The notes under the pieces: generated by a model | The model's database searches: none | What the model was told of the DNA's origin: nothing | What the model saw: only the letters and a program-made list of their open reading frames with translations | Part shown: positions 11,120 through 21,627 of the stretch, piece by piece | Layout of the letters: each line of letters opens with the position of its first letter | Position numbering within the stretch: position 1 is the stretch's first letter | Translations under genes and position numbers: made by a program | NCBI GenBank assembly: GCA_036245805.1 | Contig: BTRK01000006.1 | Location: 3,141,613 to 3,205,612 of the forward strand | Direction of reading: 5' to 3' | From: Pristionchus mayeri | Lineage: Eukaryota; Nematoda; Chromadorea; Rhabditida; Neodiplogasteridae | Length of the DNA: 64,000 nucleotides

Positions 11120-14100
11120 ATGTCAAGTGCTTCAAGAGTTCTGAAAATGACTAGGAAGGAGATTTTACAAAAGGGGACAGTCACGCTCCAGACTGACGAT
11201 GGTAAGATTTCTGTTCAGAATATTTAAAAATTCTCCGTTTTTTTCAGGGACCATATTTTACGACGACTTCGCCAGCGCACACGAGAGGTTGTACGTGAAA
11301 AGGAAGTGAGTGCGCAATATTTTATTATGTACCTTTAATATTTACCGTTATCACCTACGCCATTGAGTATGATAAATGCCCACTGCGAATGACCCTTTAG
11401 AAACGTAACAAATCGATGATTATTCTCTCTCATCTTAATGTTATTTCATTTAATATCAACATAGTTGCAATTGTAGTGGAGTAGAAATTGAAGCGGCTCT
11501 GTCTGGGAAGCGAATTCAATATGCAGCAGCATTCGGAAATGCAATTTATTTCCTTTCTGAAGATACAGCGAATGATCAAAAAGTGAGTGAATAATCAATC
11601 AAGGAAGACACCAAACTCTTTGTAATTGGATAAGTTCTTGTTGAATTATATTTTTCTCTGAATTTTCTTATATAACACGCGTGTCGCGTAAGAATCGAAT
11701 AAAATCAGTAGGTCTTGATCACAACTTTTTACCCCTAGGTTTATATACATTTTTCGAAAGCTAATAGGATCCCCTACAAGATAGCGTCGAGCGTTTTTGC
11801 ATATCACAAATTTCTGACCTTATTTAGGGCATTAAAGTTTGTGCGGCCCAAAAAATGCGAATTTTTGACGATCACAACTCTTTTCAAATGCAATATGGTA
11901 ACAAACTGAATACAACGATTTGTTCCCAGCATCCATAAGCGTGGCCATATTCCATTGGGTTGTCATTATTTTAATTTGCATTTTTATAAATCGATTAAAA
12001 TTAGTCATTTGCACCACAAATCGAAGCCGGAGAATGTTTTAACCTCAATGGATCTCGCGTAGACGAATCGAATGATATGCCTAAAGCATGGTCTGGTGAG
12101 GTGCGATCTCGAGATACGTCATCAGAAGCATTTCCGGACCTCTCATTTCGAGACGAAATCCATTGTTCTCCCTCTCATTTCGACTGAAACATAACCCGTT
12201 TTGACCTCTGAAAATTAATGATATTGATTTTTCTTCAAAGTGTTTATGAAGCATACATGAATTCGCTCAATAAATCGAAATGAAAGGTCTGGAAATGCTT
12301 CTGATGACGTATCTCGAGATCGCACCTCACCAGACATTGCTTTGGGCATATCATTCGATTCGTCTACGCGAGATCTACACATTGAGCTTAAAAAATTCTC
12401 CGGCTTCGATTTGAGGTGAAAATTATTAATTTTAATCGATTTATAAAAATTCAAATTAAAATAATGACAACCCAATGGAATAGGGTCACTTTTATGGATG
12501 CTGGGAACAAATCGTTGTGTTCAGTTTGTCACCATATTGAATTTGAAAATAGCTATGATCAACAACAATTCGCATTTTTTGGGCCGCATAAACTTTAACG
12601 AACTAAATAAGGTCAGGAAATAGTGATATGGAGAAAAGCTCGATGATATCTTGTTAAGGACCCTATGGACTACCAGGAAATGTATTTTGCTCAATTTCAA
12701 TTTTTCGGTTGTGATCGAGTTTATTGGATTCTTAGGCGGCAAGCGTGATAATTTTATAAACACACAGATTATCTACAAAGCAGTATTCACTCCACCCGAA
12801 GGAATCAATATTTTGCCCGTTCGGCAAACGGCTGACGTGAGAGCGATACAGTAGTATGGTTTAAATTTTCAGGTCATTCAGGTTCATGTTCAGGCTTGTT
12901 TCATTGTGCGCTACATAGTTCATGAGCTTATCACCTATCCAGAGTACATGAAACACATCCGAAAATGACCCAAAATTACCTGAAAATTGAAACCGTATAC
13001 ACTAGTGAACAGTCTAAAAATTTTTTTTTCAGCAAGAACGCATCCATTACGGGGGACTGATCAGCAGATTTCATGAAGGAAGGAGTCACGTGTACAGATT
13101 CTGTGACGATATGGTGGGCGTATTTGAGCATGTTTGGTTAATTTTCGGGTATGTTCCATGCGCTCTGCATATATGAACTATATAGTGCACTACATACACC
13201 CAAAATGATGAGAAAGCTCTAAATGGAAACACCAGAAGGATGCAGTCATCTTCAATGGTGCAGAGCGACAAGTGATGACCGGCCTATCACCAAAATTCAT
13301 TCACAGGTGAGATAACGAGAGTAAAGCAATAGGTGACTCCATTTTTGCCTTAATCGACTGCAAATCATACATATTATTAAAATATTTGAGGGGAAAAGCG
13401 ATTTACTGTTGTGAATCGCCCCGCCTAACTATCCCAACGTTTCAAAAAATAAGCGACAACGTCATCGTAATCGAGGTCCGTGTGCACTGTGTTCATTATG
13501 CATTTTAATTATTTAATTATTAATTTATTATTATTTATTTATTTATTTTCGTTGAACACTTCAGGTGTCAACAGACGAGTACGACACTATATTCACCACT
13601 GACTCTTCGCCATTCGTATACGTTGCTATGCATAGCAAAGACATTTTCGTTTTTGAAGCACGAACTACGAAACTTCGGGAGACATTCCAGATTGAGTAAG
13701 CCAACATTTTCAATGTGTCTAATGAACACTACCGATAAAGCTGTTACTTTGTTAGTAGGAGGCTCCCAAGTTGGATGCACCCCCGTATATATACTGTATA
13801 CTTGGGTGCCTCTTAAAAGGGGTAACTGTCTTATGGGTTTAGCGCTCCTCCTGAATTGGGTGACAATTTCGAAAATAATGGAGAAAAGTGGTTGGCTGTC
13901 GTCATACCCATTAAATAATTCGACTCAAAAACAAATACATTCTGAATCACATTATATTCAGGGGCGTGGGTAGTGTCGACTACATAGTGGGCGTCAATAA
14001 TGGAGAGATTACGGTATGCGAAGGGATGGGACGCGACATCCACCTGGTGACTGCAGAGCTACCGAAGCAGTTGGTGAGACGCATTCTGGGGTGATCTAAA

Positions 14101-14812
14101 AGTGAACTGAAAGCTTTGCACATACAAATTCCTTCCCGATATTTTGAAATCGTCATTCGCAAATTTCAACTAATTGTATTTTCATTCAATATTTGCTACA
14201 AATTCCAGGAATCGAACTTGGTTTGTGCAAGTCAATTGAATGTGAATAAGGAAAATACCATGGAAGTGAGCGGAATCATTTTCGGTTATATTACGAGACA
14301 TGTCTTCTTCAGGAGCTCGTCACTAAAATAAATAATCTTCAAGCTGAGATTAATGCGAAAGACACGATAATTCAAGTGAGGAAGATTTAGATATTGTATT
14401 GTGAGTCAGATATATACGCTCTACGTTATCATGTTCTCGTCTCGATCGGAAATTTTTTTTTCCAATAGCCACATGGCAGGTCCTGTCAAAAGTTTTGAAA
14501 ATGCAGGAAATGTCGACATCTCGTGGTTCTCCGTGCTGCATGTGCTGCACTGATAGACTGGTACTATGTCCGATAAGTATTTTCTAGTCTTTACCCGTAA
14601 AGTTTAGGAAAATAGAGGGAGGAAAAGTATTATGTATTTATATACCATCACTGAGTTTCGATTTCCAGCCCAACATCATCTTCTTCGACTGCTTGCATGC
14701 TGTTGTGTGCAAAGAGTGTTTTAACGAAGCTCCGATGGATGGATCGACTTTGTACAAAAACTGTCCGAAGTGTGGAACAGTCATTAAGAACAGCTCAAAA
14801 ATCCTATTTTGA
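11120..14812 (+). CDS. Gene A: beta-rich family protein with coiled coil and partial RING
   Basis: Twelve exons (11120-11201, 11248-11305, 11465-11582, 12768-12836, 13033-13113, 13236-13306, 13391-13475, 13565-13695, 13974-14073, 14209-14265, 14313-14375, 14669-14812) total 1,059 nt, 352 residues, in phase. Residues about 20-250 form short repeated strands (GTIFYDDF, GNAIYFLSED, SPFVYVAMHSKDIFVFE, VDYIVGVNNGEITVCE) that look like propeller blades; this fold is inferred. A short coiled coil follows (ELVTKINNLQAEI). The C-terminus has RING-like ligands C-x-H-x4-C-x2-C, then CPKC, but the first cysteine pair is absent, so ubiquitin ligase activity is doubtful. Intron 3 holds foldback F2 and intron 4 a hairpin MITE. 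The exon 9 acceptor is placed at GGGTAG| because the nearer TTCAG gives an in-frame TAG. Paralogues B and C follow in tandem. The family is not named. Confidence 0.78.
11757..12670. repeat. Foldback repeat F2 (family F1/F2)
   Basis: Long imperfect palindrome of about 914 bp. GCGGCCCAAAAAATGCGAAT near 11852 pairs with its reverse complement near 12570, and the arms run out to TAGGATCCCC / GGACCCTATGG. Inner blocks (TTTTAATTTGCATTTTTATAAATC) match F1. It sits wholly in the third intron of gene A and spares both splice sites. Confidence 0.85.
12857..13003. repeat. Hairpin MITE, ends GGTTTAAATTTTCAGGTCATT
   Basis: About 147 bp with inverted ends (TTTCAGGTCATTCAGG against ACCTGAAAATTGAAACC) and CATGAAACACATCCGAAAATG near the right. 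It is closely related to 17373-17517 in the pseudogene B intron. It lies in intron 4 of gene A. Confidence 0.7.
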
Positions 14813-15084
14813 TCGGTGCCTTCGATAGCTGTTTGCAGTAGATTTACCACTCGTTGTTATTTTTCATAAATATATTGCCTTGTATATAGCAACAGCATCA
14901 TTGCTATGTGTTCAACGCTGCTTTTATTTAAATAAGTGAATTTAAAAAATCCTTAAATAATTAACGGCTCGGTAGGGCTCAAACACACGCAACGCGCGAT
15001 CACATCTTTCATATATCGCTGATGTTTGATACAATTGGCAACAAAATATTATCTCTGCAAATTCGCTCTCATATTCACTATGAC

Positions 15085-15722
15085 TCATTGTTTCACATGT
15101 GCGCGAAAGCGTTTCGTCTGTGTGCGAAAGCATGATGTCTTTTGGGACGACGCGCAAGGAAATCCTCCCTTCATTCTACGTGATCTCTCAGATCGGTGAG
15201 AGTGTACGCAGAGTGAAGAGAGTCTTGTGTTGCGAAGCCATAGCGACTCTCGAGCGTGTGTCCTTTTTGTGCCTGTCATTCCACCTTCTCTCACACTTAT
15301 GCGAGGGATGGTCGAAACCTCGTGAGGTTTTCGGATCGATTGTCGGGTTCTGAACTATAACATTGTTTTCCTTTTTTGTTATTGTGAAGTGAATGTATTC
15401 TACGTACTTTCTCAATTTTGTGAGAGTTTACGCAGAATGAAAAAAACTCAGTTCGCGCGAATCCATTTCCCTCTCTAGATGCTCTCGAGCGTGTGTAGTT
15501 TTTGTGTATCTGGTCATCACATTTTTATCTTTCACGCATAAGAGGAGAAAGCGAATAGCTTTTTCATACCTGCGGTTCGTTCTTCTCAGCGATTGGCATT
15601 ATCCGGGATGTATTTTTTTCTCTCTCCATTCTCTATTTGATGTTGTGCATTGTGCACTGGGATTGTTTTACTTTACTTGTTAAAATTTTTCCATTGTCAC
15701 CGTCATACTCAGAGTCGCAGAC
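15085..15722 (+). promoter_or_regulatory. Upstream region of pseudogene B
   Basis: It shares its block order with the gene A 5' flank: GTGCGCGAAAGCGTTTCG, a GAGAGTCTTGTGTTGCG block, CGACTCTCGAGCGTGTGT, and TCTCTCACACTTATGCG. A second CTCTCGAGCGTGTGTAG block near 15481 suggests internal duplication. No TATA box is clear. Confidence 0.4.
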
Positions 15723-16796
15723 ATGTCAAACGCGACAACTGTATTGAAAGTGATTAGGAAGGAAATTCTGCAGGAGAGGACTACCGTTCACCTGACTGAT
15801 GATGGTGAGATTTGCGTAATGCTCGCAATTCAGGAGATCATATCTTCATTTGACACACTTTATCGCTTTTGAATCTTGTGTCACTTATTGAATCACTTTT
15901 TTGAATATTTGAATCACTTTATCTTGTGGAAAATGCAGTGACGACTACCCAAATTGTAATTCAATGTTTTCAGGCACTATATTTTACCGAGACTTCGTGA
16001 GACTCCGCAGCATAGGTTGTACGTGAAATGGAAGTGAGTACATTTCACGATATAGGTGTTGATTCGAGAGGTCATTTAAAAAAGATAAAATAACTAGAAT
16101 TTCGGACTCTATGAAAATGAAAGATATAGTAATCAATTATCTGGGTTATGTCTCTCCCATCGTGTATTCCTTCTTCCCTTCCCATGGATTGTCATTGCCT
16201 ATTTACAGTGAAGTGGAAATCGAAGCGAAATTACCCGATGAGCATCTTCATAACACAGCTGCAGTCGGGAATGCAGTCTACTTCAATTCAGATCAGAGAG
16301 TGAGTAAAACATTTTCATTAACAATTTTCCGATGATATTAAAAAAATAATCCGAAGTTGTGTCTGTTCGAAAAAAGTGCTAGTTATTTTTGATTTTTTAA
16401 ACATTCAGAAAATCTACAAAGCTGTGTTCACTCCGACAGAAGGAATAGTAGTTTCGCATGTGCGGGATGCAGACGAGGTGAGGGCGATTAACTTGTTCTT
16501 TCTGTATCCCGGTCCCAAACCACGGGCCCGGGTTCCAAACATGTTGGGCCGGAATATCCAAAGAGGACCAACTAATGCCATTTATTTGTTTAACAAATAT
16601 GCAAATATATTCAGGATGAATACTTGTTCTACGGGGCGTTGATAAGCAGACAAATCGACCGAAGAACGCACACGTACAGATTATGTGATGATATTGCAAA
16701 CGATGGAGTTATCCTCGACGAAGCGGAGACGAAAATGATGCGCTTAGGCTTCAGCGAGCAATGTGTTCACATGTGAGTAGAGTTCGACAAATGAAA

Positions 16797-16880
16797 CCAT
16801 GGTCTCTTCATTCTACACACTCTCTCGCTATTCTACGGGTCGATAGAGCGTGTAAAATGCAGAGACGGTGACCCGAATTA
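16797..16880. repeat. Short hairpin repeat, diverged copy
   Basis: GGTCTCTTCATTCTACACACTC pairs with GAGCGTGTAAAATGCAGAGACG across a short loop. It has the same outline as 3551-3662 and 36937-37048 but with more mismatches. It lies in an intron of pseudogene B. Confidence 0.55.
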
Positions 16881-17372
16881 CGAACTGTAGATGTGAGCTT
16901 CCATGACTTCCTACCCCAAAGAGCTAAAGTTAAAAGGGGTTTAAATCGTCTCATGTAATGAGTAAGAGCGAGGTATAATAGTAAATTTAATCACTGATGT
17001 GTTTGAGGGGGAAAGTGATCTACCAGTGCGAATCGCACGTATCTCTCCCAACTTTTCGCAAAATTGGCGAAAATCTAATTCTAATCGAGGTGGGTGATAT
17101 ATTAATTAATTAATCATATTTTGAAACTATCTAATTGATTAATTAAAATAACTTAATTAGCAGTATTCCACCAGGTGTCAACAAATGACTACTCATGAAT
17201 ATTCGCCACTGACTCGTCTCCTTTCGTCTACGTTTCCATGTATAGCAATGTCCTTTACGTATTTCACAGTCGAACGAAGGAACTTGTGGCAACATTACAT
17301 CTTGAGTAAGAGTGTTATCAACATTATTATTATGAATTGCTAATTCCTACAAAACGAGATTTGAGAAATGAA

Positions 17373-17517
17373 AATTACGGTTTCAATTTCCAGGTCATTC
17401 AGTCTCATTTCCCGGTATATTTCAGGTGCGCCACATAGTTCATTAGCTTATCGGCTATCTAGCGCACATGAAACACATCCGAAAATGACCCAAAATTATC
17501 TGAAAATTGAAACCCTA
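17373..17517. repeat. Hairpin MITE, ends GGTTTCAATTTCCAGGTCATT
   Basis: About 145 bp with ends GGTTTCAATTTCCAGG and CTGAAAATTGAAACC, sharing the internal CATGAAACACATCCGAAAATG with 12857-13003. The two sit in different introns of paralogues A and B, so they are independent insertions rather than one duplicated copy. Confidence 0.7.
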
Positions 17518-18432
17518 ATAAGAATATATTGTAGAGGCGTTGATTGCATCTGCTACGTGGTGGGCATAAACAATGGAGAGATAACTTTATGCGAAAATCT
17601 AAACGGTGATGTCTGCATGGTGAAGGCAGAACTACCTAAGGAATTGGTAGCAGCACCGAGAGTCGAATCGACTTCGTTCAAAACCTGCCCGACGTGTGGA
17701 ACGCTGATCAAGAACAGCTAAAAATCGTTTCAATCGTTTCAATCGAAATTTGTTTACAACATATTTAGCCTACCTTGTTTGTTGCTCGCCTCCTTTCAAT
17801 ATGTTGGGATCAATTATGTCGTTTTTTTAATTGTTTATTGATAAAGTCAATTTTTCGCTGTCAGAAGGGTCAAATCAGGACGTCATGTTGGTGAATCATA
17901 CACAAACAGAAGAACGATGTAAACACGAATTGCATAAATATTGATCCTGAAATCGACCATTTTATTGATGCTGATCTTTCAAACTCCTCGTAATCTCTTC
18001 CCCACATATTTGGCAATGCTGGAGGGAGAGGCGCATATTCATCCGCTGATAAGAGTTTTGAGTCTTATTTCCACCCAATGCCCTCTCATCCTCTAACCAG
18101 CACGCACAATAAAGATGCATTTTATGGAAATCCGTCGATATGTCAAATCGATTGAACTTTGAAATTCACGCAAATTCTCAGTTTTGCCTATCAATCATGG
18201 AGATGGAGGGGCCTCCGTTCTTCTATTGATAACAACGAGTCAACACTCCTCTTATTTCTCCACACAATTCTCCCCATCGATCGCTTTGTCGCGAGATTCA
18301 GCAGTAGTCATGCATGATCAGTGTTATTTTTCTTCCATGCATGTTTTTCTGGACATTTATTTCGCGCTTGATTTGTGCTATTTTTCTCGGGTATTTAAAT
18401 AATTCGAGTGTTGTATGACTCTTATTGCAGGG

Positions 18433-20082
18433 ATGGAAAGCTCCCCAATTCGACTCGAACTGGTCAAGAAGGAAAATTTGCCTTGCGACACGCTGACTGT
18501 GCAGGTTGATAATGGCAAGTGTTTCAAAATTATTTCTCTGGTGTTTTTACCAGTTTTAAATTTTCTTGATTTTTGCAGGAACCATTTACTACTGGGATAG
18601 ATTCAGTCAAACGCAACGATTGTACGTGAAGTGGAAGTAAGTGCAATATACATTTTCTTTTCTCGACGGTATGTGTGTAGAATGGTGACGGTGTCCCGAT
18701 TGTCGAACAAATGCAAGCAAATGCAAATGATACTCCTCATGTAATTCGAACTTTTGCAGCGGAGAGGAAATTGAAGCGAAATTGCCTGAAGATAAGCGAA
18801 TATTTGACGTCTTTCCGCACGGAAATTCACTCTACTTCGAGTCAACTAACAAAGTTAGTTGGCTGAGTCTGCCTAGTTTTGATTTATTTCAAATTTTTAT
18901 ACAAAATTCAATAGTTTAGATTTGCGAAGTGACTTTCACGCTGTCCGATGGAATAATCATTTCGAAACTTCGGGATACGATCGAGGTGAGACAAAATAGG
19001 GATGGCTTAGTTAGAAATATTTCTATGCGCCTTCTCGCCGGTTATATACAAATTTCGAGAATCGATACCATGTTATCTTCGTTCTTGAAACTTCTAAGGA
19101 ATCGTGCAAAATGAAGATCATCATTTTTTGCGAATCCATCACGATGAAAAACACCACATCGTGAATAAATTAGAAGTACTAAAATCATATTTTTTACAGG
19201 GAGAAAAATATCACGAGAATGAATTGTACACAATATTGAGAGATGGGAAGACATTTGTTTACCGATTGTGGGAGGACCCGAAAAAGGATGGAATCCTTAT
19301 TGATGCTCCCGATGAACTTGAGAAGTTGTATCTGAGTGGAGTTCACAGGTGAGCAAATGTTTTAATTGGCTTAATATCGATGTAGTATTGATCGTTACAG
19401 GAGCAAGCTTATTTACGTCAAAATCGCACCAGAAGAATCGCTTCCAACAGCGCACAAATTAAGTGAAAATATCATCGTTGTAGAGGTGGGTGTACATGAT
19501 GTTTACTATTTTGGATCTCTATTTAAGTCGTTTTTTTCAAAACGAGAACAACCAAACACACATATCCCGAATGACAAGATTCAATCATAGTTCTTGAAAA
19601 AACACTTTTGAGCTTCGGAACAACTGATTCTCCACTTGGCATTTATATAATACAATGACATCGGAAAAAATATTGGGTATATTAGCTATATTTCAGACGT
19701 ACAAATGCCTCGTCGTGCACACTTCTGATTCCTCACCATTCATCTACATTGTGGGCGTCAAGGGCCATATTTACGTTCTTGACACGGTCAAGTTGGAAAT
19801 TATGGCGGATTTGCTGTTGGGGTGAGATATTTTCACGACTAGCATGGCGTTGGTTTTGCCTTTGTTCTCAAAGCAACCTAAGGTTGTAACAAAGACAAAC
19901 CAAAGACATGACAATCACGAATTCACAAAACATCTATAAAATATTCCAGAAACTTCCTCAAAATTCGCCGAGTCGCAGGAATCCGTAACGGAGTATTCAC
20001 TGCCAATGTGTGGATGGAATTGGAATATAATTTGGTGACTGCGCAATTCCCAGATGAATATGTTAAGTTAGCAAATGACTAA
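18433..20082 (+). CDS. Gene C: intact paralogue of A/B without RING
   Basis: Eight exons (18433-18514, 18579-18636, 18760-18853, 18920-18985, 19200-19348, 19401-19485, 19697-19821, 19950-20082) total 792 nt, 263 residues, with no lesion. It begins MESSPIRLELVKKEN and shares with A the blocks GTIYYWDRF, RLYVKW, EEIEAKLP, GNSLYFES, VHTSDSSPFIYIVGVKGHIYVL and a final NLVTAQFPDEY. The coiled coil and RING of gene A are absent; the protein ends at the point where A passes into its coiled coil. Intron 1 starts GCAAGT (a GC-AG intron). AATAAA at 20111-20116 is a likely poly(A) signal. The function is unknown. The intact frame next to a dead sibling suggests it is kept by selection. Confidence 0.8.
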
Positions 20083-20255
20083 TCTTACTGATTTATAGCT
20101 AGTCGATGTCAATAAATCTTAGGTTTTTTAATCCTCCAATTGAGTCCAACTGATGCTTTCACGACACACATTCTCAACAGTCAAACTCGCGTACGAGTCC
20201 CTCCAAGAAATATTTGAGCAAAAATGATCAATTTAATTCATTTATCGATTTCTCA

Positions 20256-20960
20256 TTTCTTGCAAAATGTCTTCGTGTACAGCCCGAATACGACAGTTGC
20301 CAGAAATCCAGCGATGAACCCGTTGATGAGCTGAAGCAATGATATTTTAACGATGAAAAATAATAATTATCCATCGTTCACTTAATATTCACTTCTATCC
20401 ATTCGCACCCAGATCAATCGAGTCTACACTAACAAGTGCTACAACTGATATAGTTTTCTATCGTGTCCTCACTTCCTAGAACGTTCCCTAGACCATGCAA
20501 CGGCAATAACTATCCAACGAGATGTGGTAGTAGCTGTTGCCGTCGATAAACATAATATAATTAAACAAACCAGCGAAATGTTGTAGAGGACGATGAAGAA
20601 CAATGAAGAACGATGAAGAACGATGAAGGTCATGTGTTCGTCATCCGCTTTCTCGAGATCAGTCATTCGAGAACGAGATACCTGAGGCAAATCAAATAAA
20701 TCAATACATTTATCTTATCAGGTGATAGTCGCTCAAAATTTGGGCTTTCATTAGCTCATCTAGACATATTTGCATCATAATCCAACTAATATTATCGTAT
20801 TAAGTGCCAAATAAAAGCTAATCAGCTCGACGATATTGAGAGAAAGCAATGTTGTTGAACACTCATGTTACCCAGCAGATCTCGTGCAGTTTTGGTCGAC
20901 GTTGGCGTAGGTTCCAGTGACGGCGTCGGAAGAAGTGACGGACATCTGAATTTTTTTTCT
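20256..20960 (-). CDS. Possible small membrane-protein gene, model unresolved
   Basis: Minus-strand pieces look coding but do not join in one frame. One is MSVTSSDAVTGTYANVD after a TTTCAG acceptor near 20945. Another is VSRSRMTDLEKADDEHM followed by a hydrophobic run (FFIVLYNISL) near 20690-20570. The last is an exon LINGFIAGFLATVVFGL with a short charged tail and TGA near 20270. The second and third join in phase through a GTTTGT donor; the first does not. A two-helix protein starting at MTDLEK is the simplest reading. No family is recognised. Confidence 0.3.
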
Positions 20961-21627
20961 TTTCTTTTTTTTCGAAAGTTTTGACCCTGATGTCGAGAGT
21001 TGAGGGAACACATTGCTAGCCTAGTGTCAATGAAAGTACTAACATACAATATGTTTCACGAGGCAATACGAGATATAAAGTAACATAGCTCGAGATCCGA
21101 TATGAGAAAGATTCTCAAATATCAAAGATCATCGTTCAAGAACGGACATCGCGATAGAAAGAAGAGAGCTGAGCAGATCCAGATAGAGGAGAGGAATAGG
21201 AAGTGAAATGTGAGGAAAGCGCCGATTGAGAGTGATTCTATACCGTCACTTTGATCGAATTGATCAGTGAAAATATATTGAAAAACTTTATCAACATAGT
21301 TTATCAAAATACAATTAAATCAGTGACAAATCAGTGCAACACTGCCATAATATAAAATGCATGAGTTTTTTGAATATTGTGTTCAGGGGATAAGAAAGTG
21401 AAAAGTGAACACTATTATAATCAGATACATTGCTCTTTGCGCATTTGGTATGGGAACTAAAAAAAGTAAAGAATGAAACACGATTGAGCTCAAATTCTCA
21501 CGCTCTCACTGATCGGGTACAGTCAAATATCGATCACATGAACAAGAACTCAAATAGTTCGCTAGATAGTGATCATAACTGTAGCAATAGAAGACACTCA
21601 GGTATACCTCTTTACATACAACACAGG
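20961..21627. other. Spacer, no convincing gene
   Basis: A minus-strand frame at 21122-21307 has a hydrophobic run (GAFLTFHFLFLSSIWICSALFF) but no good splice partner, and may be an exon of the unresolved membrane gene below it or chance. Nothing else is supported. Confidence 0.4.

Larger units (their letters stand above)
15723..17721 (+). pseudogene. Gene B: decayed paralogue of gene A
   Basis: It keeps the exon order of gene A (start MSNATTVLKVIRKEILQE; later KIYKAVFTPTEG, DEYLFYGALISRQ, GKVIYQCES, GVDCICYVVGINNGEITLCE) but has at least three lesions. Exon 2 has an indel before AGGTTGTACGTG that causes an early TGA. The exon matching A's exon 8 has an in-frame TGA (ACTACTCATGAATATTC) where A reads DTIF. 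The coiled-coil and first RING half exons are missing: after LPKELVAAPRVESTS the frame runs straight to FKTCPTCGTLIKNS and stop. The remaining CPTCG pair equals the last zinc pair of A. A hairpin repeat lies near 16797-16880 and a MITE at 17373-17517. It probably makes no full protein. Confidence 0.8.

Noticed and set aside
13780..13830. Small hairpin CCAAGTTGGATGC / CTTGGGTGCC
   Set aside because: Short and imperfect, a single copy within an intron of gene A; not distinguishable from chance.
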